Positions 8,480 to 23,725 of a stretch of DNA of 64,000 nt are shown here, piece by piece. Where the stretch lies: NCBI RefSeq assembly GCF_011751945.2, contig NZ_CP064951.1:310001-374000 (forward strand), read 5' to 3'. Under the pieces are notes generated by a model that ran no database searches, was not told the DNA's origin, and saw only the letters and a list, made by a program, of their open reading frames with translations. The stretch is from Actinomyces sp. zg-332. GTDB taxonomy: Bacteria; Actinomycetota; Actinomycetes; Actinomycetales; Actinomycetaceae. Position 1 is the stretch's first letter; every line of letters begins with the position of its first letter. The translations under genes were made by a program, and so were the position numbers.

Positions 8480-10789
8480 TTAGTGTATATAATCCCAGTC
8501 TTTTTCTGGATATAAGAACTCTAATATGTGTGTTGTAAGTCTCCTTGATTTTCCTTGATAAGGGAATATATGCATCATCATCATTGGATTGTAGTTTGCC
8601 TCAACAACGCCATAAGAATTTTCATGATTTAAAGGTTTGTTAATATCTGGGATAATAAGATCTACTCCGCATATTTTTGCCTGTAAAGCATTAGCTATTT
8701 TTGCTGCTACGTTTTTGTAGCTTTCGTGGGCTTTATCTGTGAAATCAATAGAATCACCACCAGTACTTATATTTGAATTAGCGCGTAAAAATATCTTTTC
8801 GCCTTTGTCTGGGATTGTGTTTTCGTCATATCCTTGAGTTTTTAAGTGTAATTTTTCAAGTTCACCTAAAGCTATTTTCTTTAGCGGCGAAGAAAGTCCA
8901 TCTCCTCGTAAAGAATCTTCGTTTTTTATGTTCACTAATTCTTTTATTGTGTTTATTCCATTACCTGTTATATTGGCGGGAACTCTGGACAAAACAGCTT
9001 TGGTATCGTTACCTAATACAAAGAAACGGTATTCTTCACCCACTAAGTAATCTTCTATCATGATTTCTTTATCTTCTTTTAAAGCAATTTCAACAGCTTT
9101 TATAAAATCAGTTTCTGAATAAGTTGGGTTAGAAAAAATTGTTATACCTAATCCGAAGTTAGTACTTTTAGGTTTTATTACAACTGCTTTATTTTTTACC
9201 TGTCGATATATATTTTTAGCCTCTTGTAGATTTGAGCATTGCACACTCTTTGGAACGTTAAAACCTTGTTCTTCTAAAACTATTTTTGTCACAACTTTAT
9301 TGTCCATTATTAGAGGTGAAATATAGGTATCTTTACTTGTCATATTGCCGTTTTTGACGTACTCAACATGATCTTTGTAAGTTAGTTTAACGAACTGGTC
9401 GCTTTCGTCTAAAATTTCTACCTCTATGCCGTGTTGTATAGCATCACTTATCAAAGCTTGGGTTGATAACTCCATGTGCGAAAAAGCTGTTAGTTGGTAA
9501 GGTTTTTCTAAAGCTGCTTCTTTTTGCTCTTTAGTGATTTTTGCTGTGAACTTTTGGAACTCTTCCCAAGAATTACAATGTTTGTAGATTTGTCCAGCTA
9601 GTGTGAGTTCTGGTGAATGCAGAGCTAACTGCTTTTCTTTTATTATCTCAATATCTTCTTCTGGCAATCCTAAGATTTTTGACATTTCTAGCATTTGAGT
9701 GAATAGCCATTTGCCCTCATCTAGATACTCAGTTTGTTGGAGAGGATGAGAAAGCGCTACTAGTTCATTTTTAGCTTTACCTACTTCTGCAGATTCATTC
9801 GGGTTAGTTTCATCAAGCCATGACATCAACATTGTAAAAAGGTGAATGAAACGAATGTCCGAAAGTGCTATTCCTGTAGGAGAAAAAGGATTGATATCAA
9901 AAATGCGTAGTTCCAGATATTGTATGCCCTTTTCTAAGAATTCACGAGCATTTGATGAGCCTTTCAACCTAACAGCAGAATAGAATTCTTTTTCCTCAAT
10001 TAAATCTTTGTTAGCAACATAGTTTTCTATGTTAGCAACGTACTCTTCTAAGGAATTGAAAGAAATTTGTATTTTGCCTTCGTTGACATAGCCGTATTTA
10101 CTCACTCTGAGACTACGGACTGGAAGAGTAGGTTTTTCATCTATTTTACAAACCTCATACTTGTTTATGTAGTCAAAGTATTTTTCGTCTATGTAAGGTG
10201 TGCAACCATATAGGTAGACTAGCAACCATTGATATCGTAGGAATTGACGAGCAACTTTCATGTATAAATCATTTTTGGTTTCAGTCAAGCTAGTATCAGA
10301 ACTTTCAGCTATTTTTAGTAAAAAACTATCAGTGAAACTAAAGTTATAATGTATTCCAGATAGTAACTGTTTGTGTTTACCATATTTCTCAGAGAGATAC
10401 TGTCTGTACTGTTTTTGTTTTTTGTCCTTCAACTGTACTATTTTTATTGATTCCTCTTTTGGTAACTCAGGTGGAATACTGATTGGCCAGATATATTCTT
10501 CTGAGTCTAAAGCACGTAAAGTTACTTCATTTATTGTTTGTAATATTCGATATAATTCTTTTTCAGTTTTGACAGCAGGAGTTATTAACTCAAGTTGAGA
10601 TTCAGCGAAATCTGTTTGTATATATGGATGATAGGAACGATCCCCAAGATTATTAGGGTGTGTACTTGTTGCTAAAAGTGGTTTTTCAGCATCTAAAATA
10701 ACTCTGTGCCCTTCTTTTTCTAAACCTAGATTTGCTTGGGAAAAGAGTTGTTCAAGACAGTCTTCTGTTATTATATCTCTTATGTTCAT
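8480..10789 (-). CDS. gshF: Bifunctional glutamate-cysteine ligase / glutathione synthetase
   Basis: A 769-residue fused GshAB (GshF) enzyme that makes glutathione from glutamate, cysteine and glycine using two ATP. The N-terminal half is a GshA-type ligase (HPYIQTDFAESQLELITP near residue 55; LELRIFDINPFSPTGI near residue 290). The C-terminal half is an ATP-grasp domain (NKAVVIKPKSTNFGLGI near 530; GVVEANYNPMMMMH near 735). Length matches Firmicutes GshF. Actinomycetota normally use mycothiol, so this gene was probably acquired by transfer from a low-GC Gram-positive donor, although its AT content does not stand out here. The ATG at 10789 follows an AGGAAA site. It stands alone, with its own terminator. 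Confidence 0.9.
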   Translation of the reverse strand: MNIRDIITEDCLEQLFSQANLGLEKEGHRVILDAEKPLLATSTHPNNLGDRSYHPYIQTDFAESQLELITPAVKTEKELYRILQTINEVTLRALDSEEYIWPISIPPELPKEESIKIVQLKDKKQKQYRQYLSEKYGKHKQLLSGIHYNFSFTDSFLLKIAESSDTSLTETKNDLYMKVARQFLRYQWLLVYLYGCTPYIDEKYFDYINKYEVCKIDEKPTLPVRSLRVSKYGYVNEGKIQISFNSLEEYVANIENYVANKDLIEEKEFYSAVRLKGSSNAREFLEKGIQYLELRIFDINPFSPTGIALSDIRFIHLFTMLMSWLDETNPNESAEVGKAKNELVALSHPLQQTEYLDEGKWLFTQMLEMSKILGLPEEDIEIIKEKQLALHSPELTLAGQIYKHCNSWEEFQKFTAKITKEQKEAALEKPYQLTAFSHMELSTQALISDAIQHGIEVEILDESDQFVKLTYKDHVEYVKNGNMTSKDTYISPLIMDNKVVTKIVLEEQGFNVPKSVQCSNLQEAKNIYRQVKNKAVVIKPKSTNFGLGITIFSNPTYSETDFIKAVEIALKEDKEIMIEDYLVGEEYRFFVLGNDTKAVLSRVPANITGNGINTIKELVNIKNEDSLRGDGLSSPLKKIALGELEKLHLKTQGYDENTIPDKGEKIFLRANSNISTGGDSIDFTDKAHESYKNVAAKIANALQAKICGVDLIIPDINKPLNHENSYGVVEANYNPMMMMHIFPYQGKSRRLTTHILEFLYPEKDWDYIH

Positions 10790-12060
10790 CAGTTACATTT
10801 CCTACTTATAGCATTTGAATAATTACTAGCAAGTTTATAAGCATTTTGTTAGTAATATCCTATATATTTTAGATGGAATACTATTTTTACGTAAATGGTT
10901 TAACAGTTTATTTATTGAAAAATTCCATTTTTCTTTCTAGTTTGTGTGCTTATTTTTTTTGTTTGTTTTGGTTTTATTATTAATGTGTTTGTTTTTACTG
11001 GGTGTAGCTATTGTTTGTATGTGTGTTTTGAGTGTTGTAATTATTATGCAGTTAGTAATGTTTGTGTTTTGTAGGTGCTGTATGTATTAGGTAGTCGGCA
11101 ATACTGTGTTTTACGTATGTTCTTATTTGTAGTATATGTTTTTTATATTTGGAATAGTAGGAACATAATTTAAGTAGAGGCGGTTATAACTACCAAAATA
11201 TGTGTGGTAGTGTGTTTTTTGAGTAATTTTATTTAGAGCTTTGTTTTTTGTGTTTACTACTAGCCAGGGTACGGCTATAAGTATTTTTATAAACTTTTGA
11301 TTACTGTCGTATTTTGTGCTTTTGACAGGTAAGTTTTACTACTTAGTTTAGTTTGTTTTTAGCCCTATTCATATTTTTGAGGTGTGCTTAGTGAAATCTA
11401 AAACTTTATATGTAGCTGTGTTATTAGTGATGAGTAGCTAGTTTGTTATTAGTATTTCTCTATTTATTATATGAGTTCTAGTTGTGAAGTATTTTACAAA
11501 CGCTTGTGTGGTATGAGAAGAAAAAGTATTTATTTGAGCAAAGTGGGGGAAGGTTTTTATCTTAGGGAAGACATGTGTATTGAGTGCAATGTATGTAGTG
11601 GTTTTTATAGATGAATAAAATGAGTGATTATTTGCGTGGTTGGGAAGATGTAAGTCAGAAGTAGGTTTTTTGGTAGTTGCGTTTGTTTTGCTTTCGGTAA
11701 GTGGTTTGTGAGCTTTTGTATTTATTACTTATCTTTTTGATTGGATGTTTATTTTTTGATGAATCAAAGGTATATTATTCGTGAAATGAATCGTGTAGTG
11801 TTTACTTTGTAATTATTTTAGGTGTTTTAGTTAGTGGCGTATTAGATAGCTTTTATATTTGAAGATAAACTTTTTTACTTTGGACTTATTATTGTTTTAT
11901 TTTGCCTTATTTAGCATTTCTATGTTGGTGTGTTAGTGAAGATTTTGGGTGTATGGACTTTATTTATTTTTAATTATTAATAAATGGCAAAGATAAGGTA
12001 AAAGATAATAGAATAGATATTATTTATTTATAAAACTGATACATAATATTTCTCCTTTTG
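10790..12060. other. Gene-free G/T-skewed stretch
   Basis: About 1.3 kb with no usable reading frame. The plus strand is markedly rich in G and T with almost no C runs, so the minus strand is A/C-rich. That is the composition of Thr/Asn/Lys/Pro-rich surface-protein genes, and decay of such a gene on the minus strand is one explanation. No motif, repeat or RNA could be identified within it. Confidence 0.4.
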
Positions 12061-12096
12061 AATTGACTTTTTGAACAAGGTGAACAATATTTAAAG

Positions 12097-12112
12097 TGTG
12101 ATTTAGGTCACA
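12097..12112. promoter_or_regulatory. CRP/GlxR-type operator
   Basis: The sequence TGTGATTTAGGTCACA matches the TGTGA-N6-TCACA consensus of CRP-family regulators perfectly, and the symmetry extends one base further on each side. A TATAAA box at 12128 suggests a transcription start near 12140, putting the site close to the -35 region. It precedes the broken secreted-peptide gene at 12194. Confidence 0.7.
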
Positions 12113-12193
12113 CAACTTTAATGGTTGTATAAAAGAGTTTGGACAAGTTTTAACACAATGATGTGAGTGAAACAATATAAGAAAGGAATCACT

Positions 12194-12708
12194 ATGAAAA
12201 ACTCACGTTATTCTAAAATAGTAGGAACTATAACGGCACTTTCGCTAAGTTAGTTATTTATTATTGCTCCAGTAGGAGTTGCTAATGCAAATATACATGG
12301 TAAAACACCGGTAGTTATGAGTGGAAGCAATGAAAAATTTAATTCCAACGTTACTAATCCAATAGAAAACCGCTTAGCTAATAAATTTGAAGAAGGATTT
12401 GAAATTTTATTTACAAAGGTTATTGAAAAAGGCGATGATGGATTATATAAAGTTAGACAAACCTATAAAGGAGATTTATAGGGACTGCCTGTATCTAAAG
12501 CAGAAGGTACAGCTAAGGGGTTCAATATTCTTATAGTATCGCATGAAAAACGTGGTGTTATAGGCTATGTAACGTGTGTCCTATAGGGGATTATTCCAGG
12601 GCTGATTTGGTAGATATTAACTGGGGCAGTGTATATACTTGGGTAGAACAAAATACTTGGGGAAAACTTTCCAGATATCTTGTTAAGCATGCAGTCAAAA
12701 AGTATTAA
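12194..12708 (+). pseudogene. Secreted peptide/protein gene, disrupted
   Basis: A start codon with an AAAGGA site opens a frame whose first 30 or so codons encode a clear signal peptide ending ...GVANA. The frame is interrupted by TAG at 12251 and at 12479, and then shifts near 12560-12580. In the shifted frame it continues with an aromatic and basic tail (DINWGSVYTWVEQNTWGK, then ...VKHAVKKY) to TAA at 12706. Codon use and the signal peptide show it was once a real gene of about 170 codons. The small, secreted, basic-aromatic product and the adjacent membrane-protein gene resemble a bacteriocin-immunity pair, but no family was recognised. Confidence 0.7.
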
Positions 12709-12788
12709 AGACTTGGTTAAACTTACTCATTGACGGTTAGCTTCTTCAATTCCTATATCTATGGTTTCTCATGTGATTGGAGTATAAC

Positions 12789-13172
12789 ATGCGAAAAGGA
12801 TTTGCACATTTCCTTGAAATACTTGCCTACAGCGTTGTTGGTTCTATTGGGATAATTCGTTTTATTAGTAATCCTGAATTATCTACACTTGTGATGTTTA
12901 CTATTGCAGCTTGTGTTTCGTACATTCATGTTTTTTACCTTTTAGATTATGATTCTTTGCCAGAGTATCAACAAGATATTTATCGAAATAACGTTGCAAC
13001 ATTAGTGGTCGCAGGAATTATTATTTTCTTGTACAAGCCAGCTTCTTTTGTCATAGGTGGGTTGTTGTTACTGATTGCATTTGCAATTTTTGTTCGCTCA
13101 TTTATTTTGAAAGAACACGGACCTATTAAAAGAGGTGAAAGGAGCCTTTGGTTTCCTTTTCAAGGAATCTAG
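12789..13172 (+). CDS. Small multi-spanning membrane protein of unknown function
   Basis: A protein of about 127 residues with four predicted transmembrane segments (roughly 8-27, 34-53, 69-87 and 88-108) and a short charged C-terminal tail. No family was recognised. The frame is open from a TTG at 12777, but the ATG at 12789 is the better start; neither has a strong ribosome site. It lies 80 bases after the disrupted secreted-peptide gene on the same strand, so it could be the immunity or export partner of that lost product. That role is inference from position only. Confidence 0.55.
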   Translation: MRKGFAHFLEILAYSVVGSIGIIRFISNPELSTLVMFTIAACVSYIHVFYLLDYDSLPEYQQDIYRNNVATLVVAGIIIFLYKPASFVIGGLLLLIAFAIFVRSFILKEHGPIKRGERSLWFPFQGI

Positions 13173-13548
13173 GTATTTTGCTTTATATGATAGGTTTAGT
13201 GCCTAGAAATATATAACAGGTAATATCTAGAAATGTTTTATAGATGTTTATATTGAAATATTTGTGGACTATTTATCTGCTTTACTGAATTATTTATCTA
13301 TAAGTTACTCACTGTATTGTTGAAATGGTAGATAGTTCGTAGATATTGATTTTGCTCTTAGCTCTTATACATATTGATAGTGTAAGAGCTAAAAGTATTT
13401 AAAAGAGGTGTACAAGAAGTACATGACCTGAGATATGTGGTTGGGATAGTGTATTAAGTAGAAGCATCTGAAGAAGTACTATAAGTAGGATGTACGTGGG
13501 GTTGTGTTTTAAGCAATGTAGGCAAGAGGCATTACTATAATGAAAGTA
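13173..13548. other. Noncoding spacer before the degenerate repeats
   Basis: No gene was recognised. One inverted repeat, AGCTCTTACAC-type, around 13355-13390 (GCTCTTACA-like and TGTAAGAGC arms) could serve as a terminator for the membrane gene. The remainder is G/T-rich on the plus strand like the neighbouring repeat zone. Confidence 0.35.
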
Positions 13549-14746
13549 TTAATGTATTTGTTTTGAATGGTAATTTTTGAGCAGGGGGTTTTGGGTAGGG
13601 TGTTTTGTCTAGTAGTGTTTTATGTTTGATATATTCAAAAGAGGTCATGACTTTGTTGGTTAAAAATTTAGCACTCTGTTTTGTGGTGGAAAGTGTGTGT
13701 AAGGTAGTGTGTTATAGCTAGAAATGTGTGTGAAGTTGTTTTGAGTAGTTTATAAGATGCTGTTATAAGTGAGTAGAGTAAGTATTGATGAGTGTGTGGG
13801 ATTTTGGTTTTGAAAATGCTCAAGTTGTATGAGAAGGATTTGTGTTGTGTTTTCGCGAATTTGTGAGGTTTTGTTAAGGGAGTTATTGTTTTGTTTTGTG
13901 GAGAAAGCTTGAGTTAGATAGTTTTTGTCTGTAAGTACTTACTATAGTGTTTATATGTAATAATTGTGAGATTGTTTTTTTGCCCGCATTACTATGAGTA
14001 AAATATTTTTTAATGTATTTGTTTTGAATGGTAATTTTTGAGTGTGTGTTTTTGAGTAGTGTTGTTTAAGGTGTTGTTGTTTCGTTCAAAGTATGTAAAG
14101 TGTGAATGGTTCCTATGACTGCTCTTGCATCCTTTTCTACTAACAAGACCAAAGACACATCCAGCAAACAACAATGTCACTAAACCAGTAAACAATCCCT
14201 CAACACCAGTAGTAGGTAGTTTACGAATTCTTAACATTAGTTATGCTCTTTTTCAACGGTAACACCGTTGTAAGTAGTAATGAGTGTGAGGTTATTTTTA
14301 AGCAGTTCTTAAGGTGTTGTTTAAGTGAGTAGGGTAGGTATTTGTTTTTTATTGATGAGTGTGTGAGATTTTGGTTATGAGAGTGTTTAAGCTGTGTGGA
14401 GAGGGGGGTATTGTGTTTTTAGTAGGGCGTGTGAAGTTTTGCTGAGTAAAGGAAGTGTTCGTTTTGTTTTGTGGAGAGAGTTTGAGTTAGATAGTTTTTG
14501 TTTGTAAGTACTTTAGATGGTGTTTTGTGTGATAACTTATAGATTGTTTTTGTGTGCATTCTTATGGGTAAAATATTTTTTAATGTATTTGTTTTGAACG
14601 GTAATTTTTGAGAGTATATTTTGCGCAAGGTTGTTCAATATGGTGTTGTTTCGTTCAAAAGTGTGTAAAGCATGAATGTTCTTATAGGAGCATTTGTGAC
14701 TTTGTTGACTAAAAATTTAGCACTCTGTTTTGTGGTGGAAAGTGTA
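13549..14746. repeat. Three degenerate repeat units
   Basis: A near-identical 33-base box occurs at 13549-13581, 14010-14042 and 14580-14612; its core is TTTGTTTTGAATGGTAA, with one change in the last copy. A second box of about 50 bases (core TTAGCACTCTGTTTTGTGG) occurs at 13648-13698 and 14697-14746. A third shared stretch (core TTGAGTTAGATAGTTTTTG) lies near 13910 and 14487. Order and spacing indicate an ancestral unit of roughly 0.5 kb repeated in tandem and then diverged. Minus-strand remnants within it include an LPXTG sorting signal, so the units are probably decayed copies of a surface-protein gene end. Confidence 0.65.
14010..14237 (-). pseudogene. C-terminal remnant of an LPXTG cell-wall-anchored protein
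   Basis: The minus strand encodes RKLPTTGVEGLFTGLVTLLF followed by more hydrophobic residues and SRKG. This is a complete sortase sorting signal: an LPTTG motif, a membrane helix and a positive tail. Nothing upstream in this frame encodes a surface protein; stops lie immediately before it, and in another frame a VTVEKEH-like fragment is visible, consistent with a frameshifted Cna-B/pilin-type end. After the positive tail the frame runs on with no sense. It lies inside the middle unit of the degenerate repeat. Confidence 0.65.
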
Positions 14747-15751
<1,005 letters not shown>

Positions 15752-15768
15752 CCCTTTGCCTTTTTATC

Positions 15769-16323
15769 TTACGCTATTTGAATTATTTTTGATTTTTTAC
15801 ACAAGGGATTGGAAGAAACCACATCTTTTATTTTTTCTAGCATTTGCGAATAAGATAAACCGTAATAGTATAGTGCTGTGAAAGTTTCGTATTCTGAATA
15901 ACTCATAATTTCAGCTTCGTTTTCAAGTCTTTCAAGTATGAGGTCATTCAAATCGTTTACGTCATTATTAGCGTATACTTCATCTGGTAAATCTTTTCCG
16001 TTTAAATACAAGCCAAGACCTTCTAAGGTTCCCAATGGAGTTATAGTATTTGATGGGAAAGATTTCAATTCAGATCCTTTAGGGATAGGAGTGTTTTCAA
16101 ACAATTCTTGAAATATTTGAATCTCATAATCGGATAGTTCTGTGGTAGAAAAAGTTACAAAATCAATATTGCATGATTTTATTTCTCCAGTTTTTTCAAA
16201 GGTAGTTTTACCTCCTATTAAAGACCCTAAATTACGGTTTGTTAGAAAGTTTTCAAGTATATCTTCGAACTCGTAGCGAATATATGGTTGAAATCTAGCG
16301 TTTAAATAAAGTTTATATTTCAT
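15769..16323 (-). CDS. Hypothetical cytoplasmic protein
   Basis: A 184-residue protein with no signal peptide and no membrane helix. It is acidic in its middle and C-terminal half, with the stretches TELSDYEIQIFQELFEN and NDVNDLNDLILERLENE. An AAGGAG ribosome site well spaced before the ATG at 16323 supports real translation. No family was recognised; the small acidic character would suit an immunity or anti-restriction-type protein, but that is speculation. It lies alone between the eroded zone and the rRNA operon, transcribed away from the latter, and a (TTAC)7 tract follows its stop. Confidence 0.6.
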   Translation of the reverse strand: MKYKLYLNARFQPYIRYEFEDILENFLTNRNLGSLIGGKTTFEKTGEIKSCNIDFVTFSTTELSDYEIQIFQELFENTPIPKGSELKSFPSNTITPLGTLEGLGLYLNGKDLPDEVYANNDVNDLNDLILERLENEAEIMSYSEYETFTALYYYGLSYSQMLEKIKDVVSSNPLCKKSKIIQIA

Positions 16324-16503
16324 ACGATTTTCTCCTTATAGGTAAGAATGATATAAGTAGTTCGTGCGCTCGAATATTATAAAAATATCTGGATTATGAA
16401 ATAGAATTAGTTCTTCGAATATGTTGAAATAGTAAAGTATACAAATATATGTAATAACAAGTTCTCTCTTTGTGTATCGATTATACAGGTAAAATACTTC
16501 AAA

Positions 16504-16531
16504 TTTACTTTGTAAATAAAAACGTTATAAA
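16504..16531 (+). promoter_or_regulatory. Candidate rRNA promoter
   Basis: TTTACT at 16504 and TATAAA at 16526 are spaced by 16 bases. They lie about 350 bases before the 16S gene and directly before the point where the sequence becomes G/T-rich. Other promoters in the leader cannot be excluded. Confidence 0.4.
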
Positions 16532-16881
16532 TGTTTAATGAATTGTTTTTTTTTGTTTGGTGTGACACGCCCGGGTGTTTGTTGTGTTGTGTTGTGTGTG
16601 GTTGGGGGTGTATAGTTTTTGTCTGTTGCTTTGATGCTTTTTGTGTCAGGGTTTGTGTTTTTCCTGGTTTGTTTTCGGGGCTTCTGCTTTTTTTTGGTGG
16701 GGGTTTTGGGCTTTCTTGGGTTTTGTTGTTTGTGAACTGAACAGTGTGTCTTTTATTTTTGTGATGCCATTTATTTTTTTGATGATGCTGAGTGCTCTTT
16801 TTTGGGTGTTTGGTGTTGTTTTTTTGTTTTTTGCTTTTATTGGGCTTTTTGTTCAAGGGCTGAATTTGTTTTTTGTTTGGT
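16532..16881 (+). other. rRNA leader, strongly U/G-rich, with boxA
   Basis: The transcribed leader consists largely of G and T on the plus strand, with long runs of T and few A or C. It contains a boxA antitermination element, TGCTCTTT, at 16793-16800. It also contains a TTTGTGAACTG segment near 16730 that recurs in the 16S-23S spacer near 18730. The long frames seen on either strand here are by-products of the skewed composition and are not genes. Confidence 0.65.
16793..16800 (+). promoter_or_regulatory. rRNA boxA antitermination element
   Basis: TGCTCTTT matches the bacterial boxA consensus bound by NusB-NusE (S10). It lies about 90 bases before the 16S gene, the expected place in an rRNA leader. 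Confidence 0.7.
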
Positions 16882-21954
<5,073 letters not shown>

Positions 21955-22075
21955 CATGTAAACAAAAAAATTTTTTTTTGGGATTGTATGTATTGTTTTC
22001 TGACAAAGTGTTTTGGTGTTCGCGTTTTACTATATGGTTCATGACCAACCCGTCGGGGTGTGGTTTGATAGGTTT

Positions 22076-22193
22076 TTGCGGTGGTCATAGCGTGGGAGTT
22101 ACGCCCGGTACCATTCCGAACCCGGTAGCTAAGGCCTGCAGCGCTGATGGTACTGCACTCGTGGGGGTGTGGGAGAGTAAGTCACTGCCGCAA
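22076..22193 (+). rRNA. rrf: 5S ribosomal RNA
   Basis: TTGCGGTGGTCATAGCG at the 5' end pairs with the CACTGCCGCAA end. Between them lie the CGCCCGGTACCATTCCGAAC segment and the closing loop, giving about 118 bases. It follows the 23S gene by about 120 bases. Confidence 0.93.
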
Positions 22194-22212
22194 TAAAAAA
22201 CTGTTTGTTTTG

Positions 22213-22267
22213 TTTAGGGGTTAGGACAGGGAAACATGAGAAAGTGTTTCTTGTCCTAGCCCCTAAA
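22213..22267 (+). terminator. rRNA operon terminator
   Basis: TTTAGGGGTTAGGACA at 22213 pairs over 16 bases, with one G-T pair, with the arm ending at 22267. An inner GAAACA/TGTTTC pairing extends the stem. A modest T-containing tail follows. It lies 20 bases after 5S. Confidence 0.8.
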
Positions 22268-22384
22268 GTATTTTAAACACAAAAAACATTCTTTGATTCT
22301 TGTTTAGTATTATTCTTTGTTCTTACACACATATTTTTAAACACAAACATTTTTTGTTCAGGGGTATGCGTGTAGAGGGTATGA

Positions 22385-22459
22385 GTTCCCACGTATGAAA
22401 CCCCTTGTGAAGGGAGGGGGTAAGGAGTGGTGTAAAACCTTCGGATTAGTGTGTGGGAA
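22385..22459 (+). ncRNA. Possible small structured RNA
   Basis: The segment folds by eye into a closed structure. GTTCCCAC at 22385 pairs with GTGGGAA ending at 22459. Inside are a CCCTT/AAGGG hairpin nested in an ACCCC/GGGGGT pairing, and a C(TTCG)G tetraloop. Such ordered pairing is striking in this AT-rich neighbourhood. No known RNA family was recognised, and the next gene is more than 1.3 kb away, so it would be a free RNA rather than a riboswitch. Confidence 0.35.
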
Positions 22460-23722
22460 TATATAGGGTTTGTGTATCATATAACTTTATATCCAAATTA
22501 TTATTATTACTATTATTATTGTTGTTGGTTAGTATTCCTTTTATTACTTCCCCTGTGGTTTTATTTTGTTTATTCTCTGGGTATAGTTTTTTGTTCTTTG
22601 GGCTGACTTTCCAAAAATACTACTTTTACTATTTTTTCTGCTTATCTCTGGTCTTTTTTATTTTTTTGTTTGCTGGGATTTTCTAAAACCTATCCCTATT
22701 ACAAAAAAAGGGGTCAGGGGAAAGCCAGTTACTCTGCCAAAAAAAGGTGTGTTCTCATAGTTTTTCTTACATAGGGATACTTGTATATTTTATTGTTCTG
22801 GTTTTATTTTTGTTTATCCCTGCTTATCTCTGGTCTTTTTTCATCTATACTAACTACTGAAAAATGGGTTTTACTAGGGATTGCTCATAAATATTTTTTT
22901 TAAAACTATTCACTGAACATGTAAGCTACACTACTAAAAGGTAGTATATATGCTTATACACCTGCTTTTGTGGTATGTATAAACACTATTACGGACTATG
23001 AAATATATAAAACCTTACTTTTAAATGTAATAAGAAGTATTGTAATAGCTACTTAGGGGAAATATATGTAGTTCCTTATGTAAACATGTTTAAAAGTCAC
23101 AGACCTATACGTACGTAACACGAGCTATAAAGTTTATGTATTTTAATATGGTGGTGTAAAACTATCTTAAATATATTTTATAAGTTTCAATACATTTTGT
23201 TATTTTTTTATAATATATTTTCTCTGTACTAAATTAGGTTAACGCAAACAAATAAACAAATTTTATCTTCTTACCTGAAAAATACATACATCTATATTTT
23301 GTACCGTAGTATGTAGATATTGGGTAATAAAATAGCAGTTTCCCTAAAACTTACTTACGTTTTAACAATGAGTGTAAAACAAGAACATTTTACTACTTTT
23401 TACATGCTTTCTGAGATATGAACCATACATACGCATGCTTATAGAAGACACTATACCAAACACACTCTATGTACGCTCATAGAACTTAGTTATCAATTGA
23501 ACTTTTTAAACTTATGCATTGTTCAGCCGATAATACGTCCAAAGTTGAATTTATGCACTGTACATCTTATATTTACTCTATTTTAGTTATTCTTATAGCG
23601 AAATTCTTTTTCGTTACCAAATACTTTTCTGAAACAAAAATTTCATGAAAAGTTTGAAATACCAATGAAAAATCCTACTCTATTTTCTTGTTAAAAATGA
23701 CAGACATACTAAAGTAGAGTTG
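22460..23722. other. Gene-free AT-rich stretch upstream of dnaK
   Basis: No gene was recognised. It holds a short ATT/ATC-type trinucleotide run near 22498-22530 and long T-rich tracts. The open frames here have no ribosome sites and low-complexity translations. Promoter elements for dnaK should lie near its right end. Confidence 0.45.
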
Positions 23723-23725
23723 AAA

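Noticed and set aside
12194..12708. Amber (TAG) recoding in the secreted-peptide gene, since both early in-frame stops are TAG
   Set aside because: Many intact genes here end in TAG (for example the GNAT gene at 3910, dnaJ and tsaE), and the frame also shifts downstream, so a pseudogene is the simpler reading.
13549..14746. CRISPR array
   Set aside because: Repeats are hundreds of bases apart, unequal in spacing and diverged, and no cas gene is present.
16407..16881. Long open frames on both strands before 16S
   Set aside because: They arise from the G/T-rich leader, have no ribosome sites and translate to low-complexity sequence.
22453..22686. 77-codon hydrophobic open frame after the rRNA operon
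   Set aside because: It is a run of T-rich codons without a ribosome site and overlaps the structured RNA candidate.
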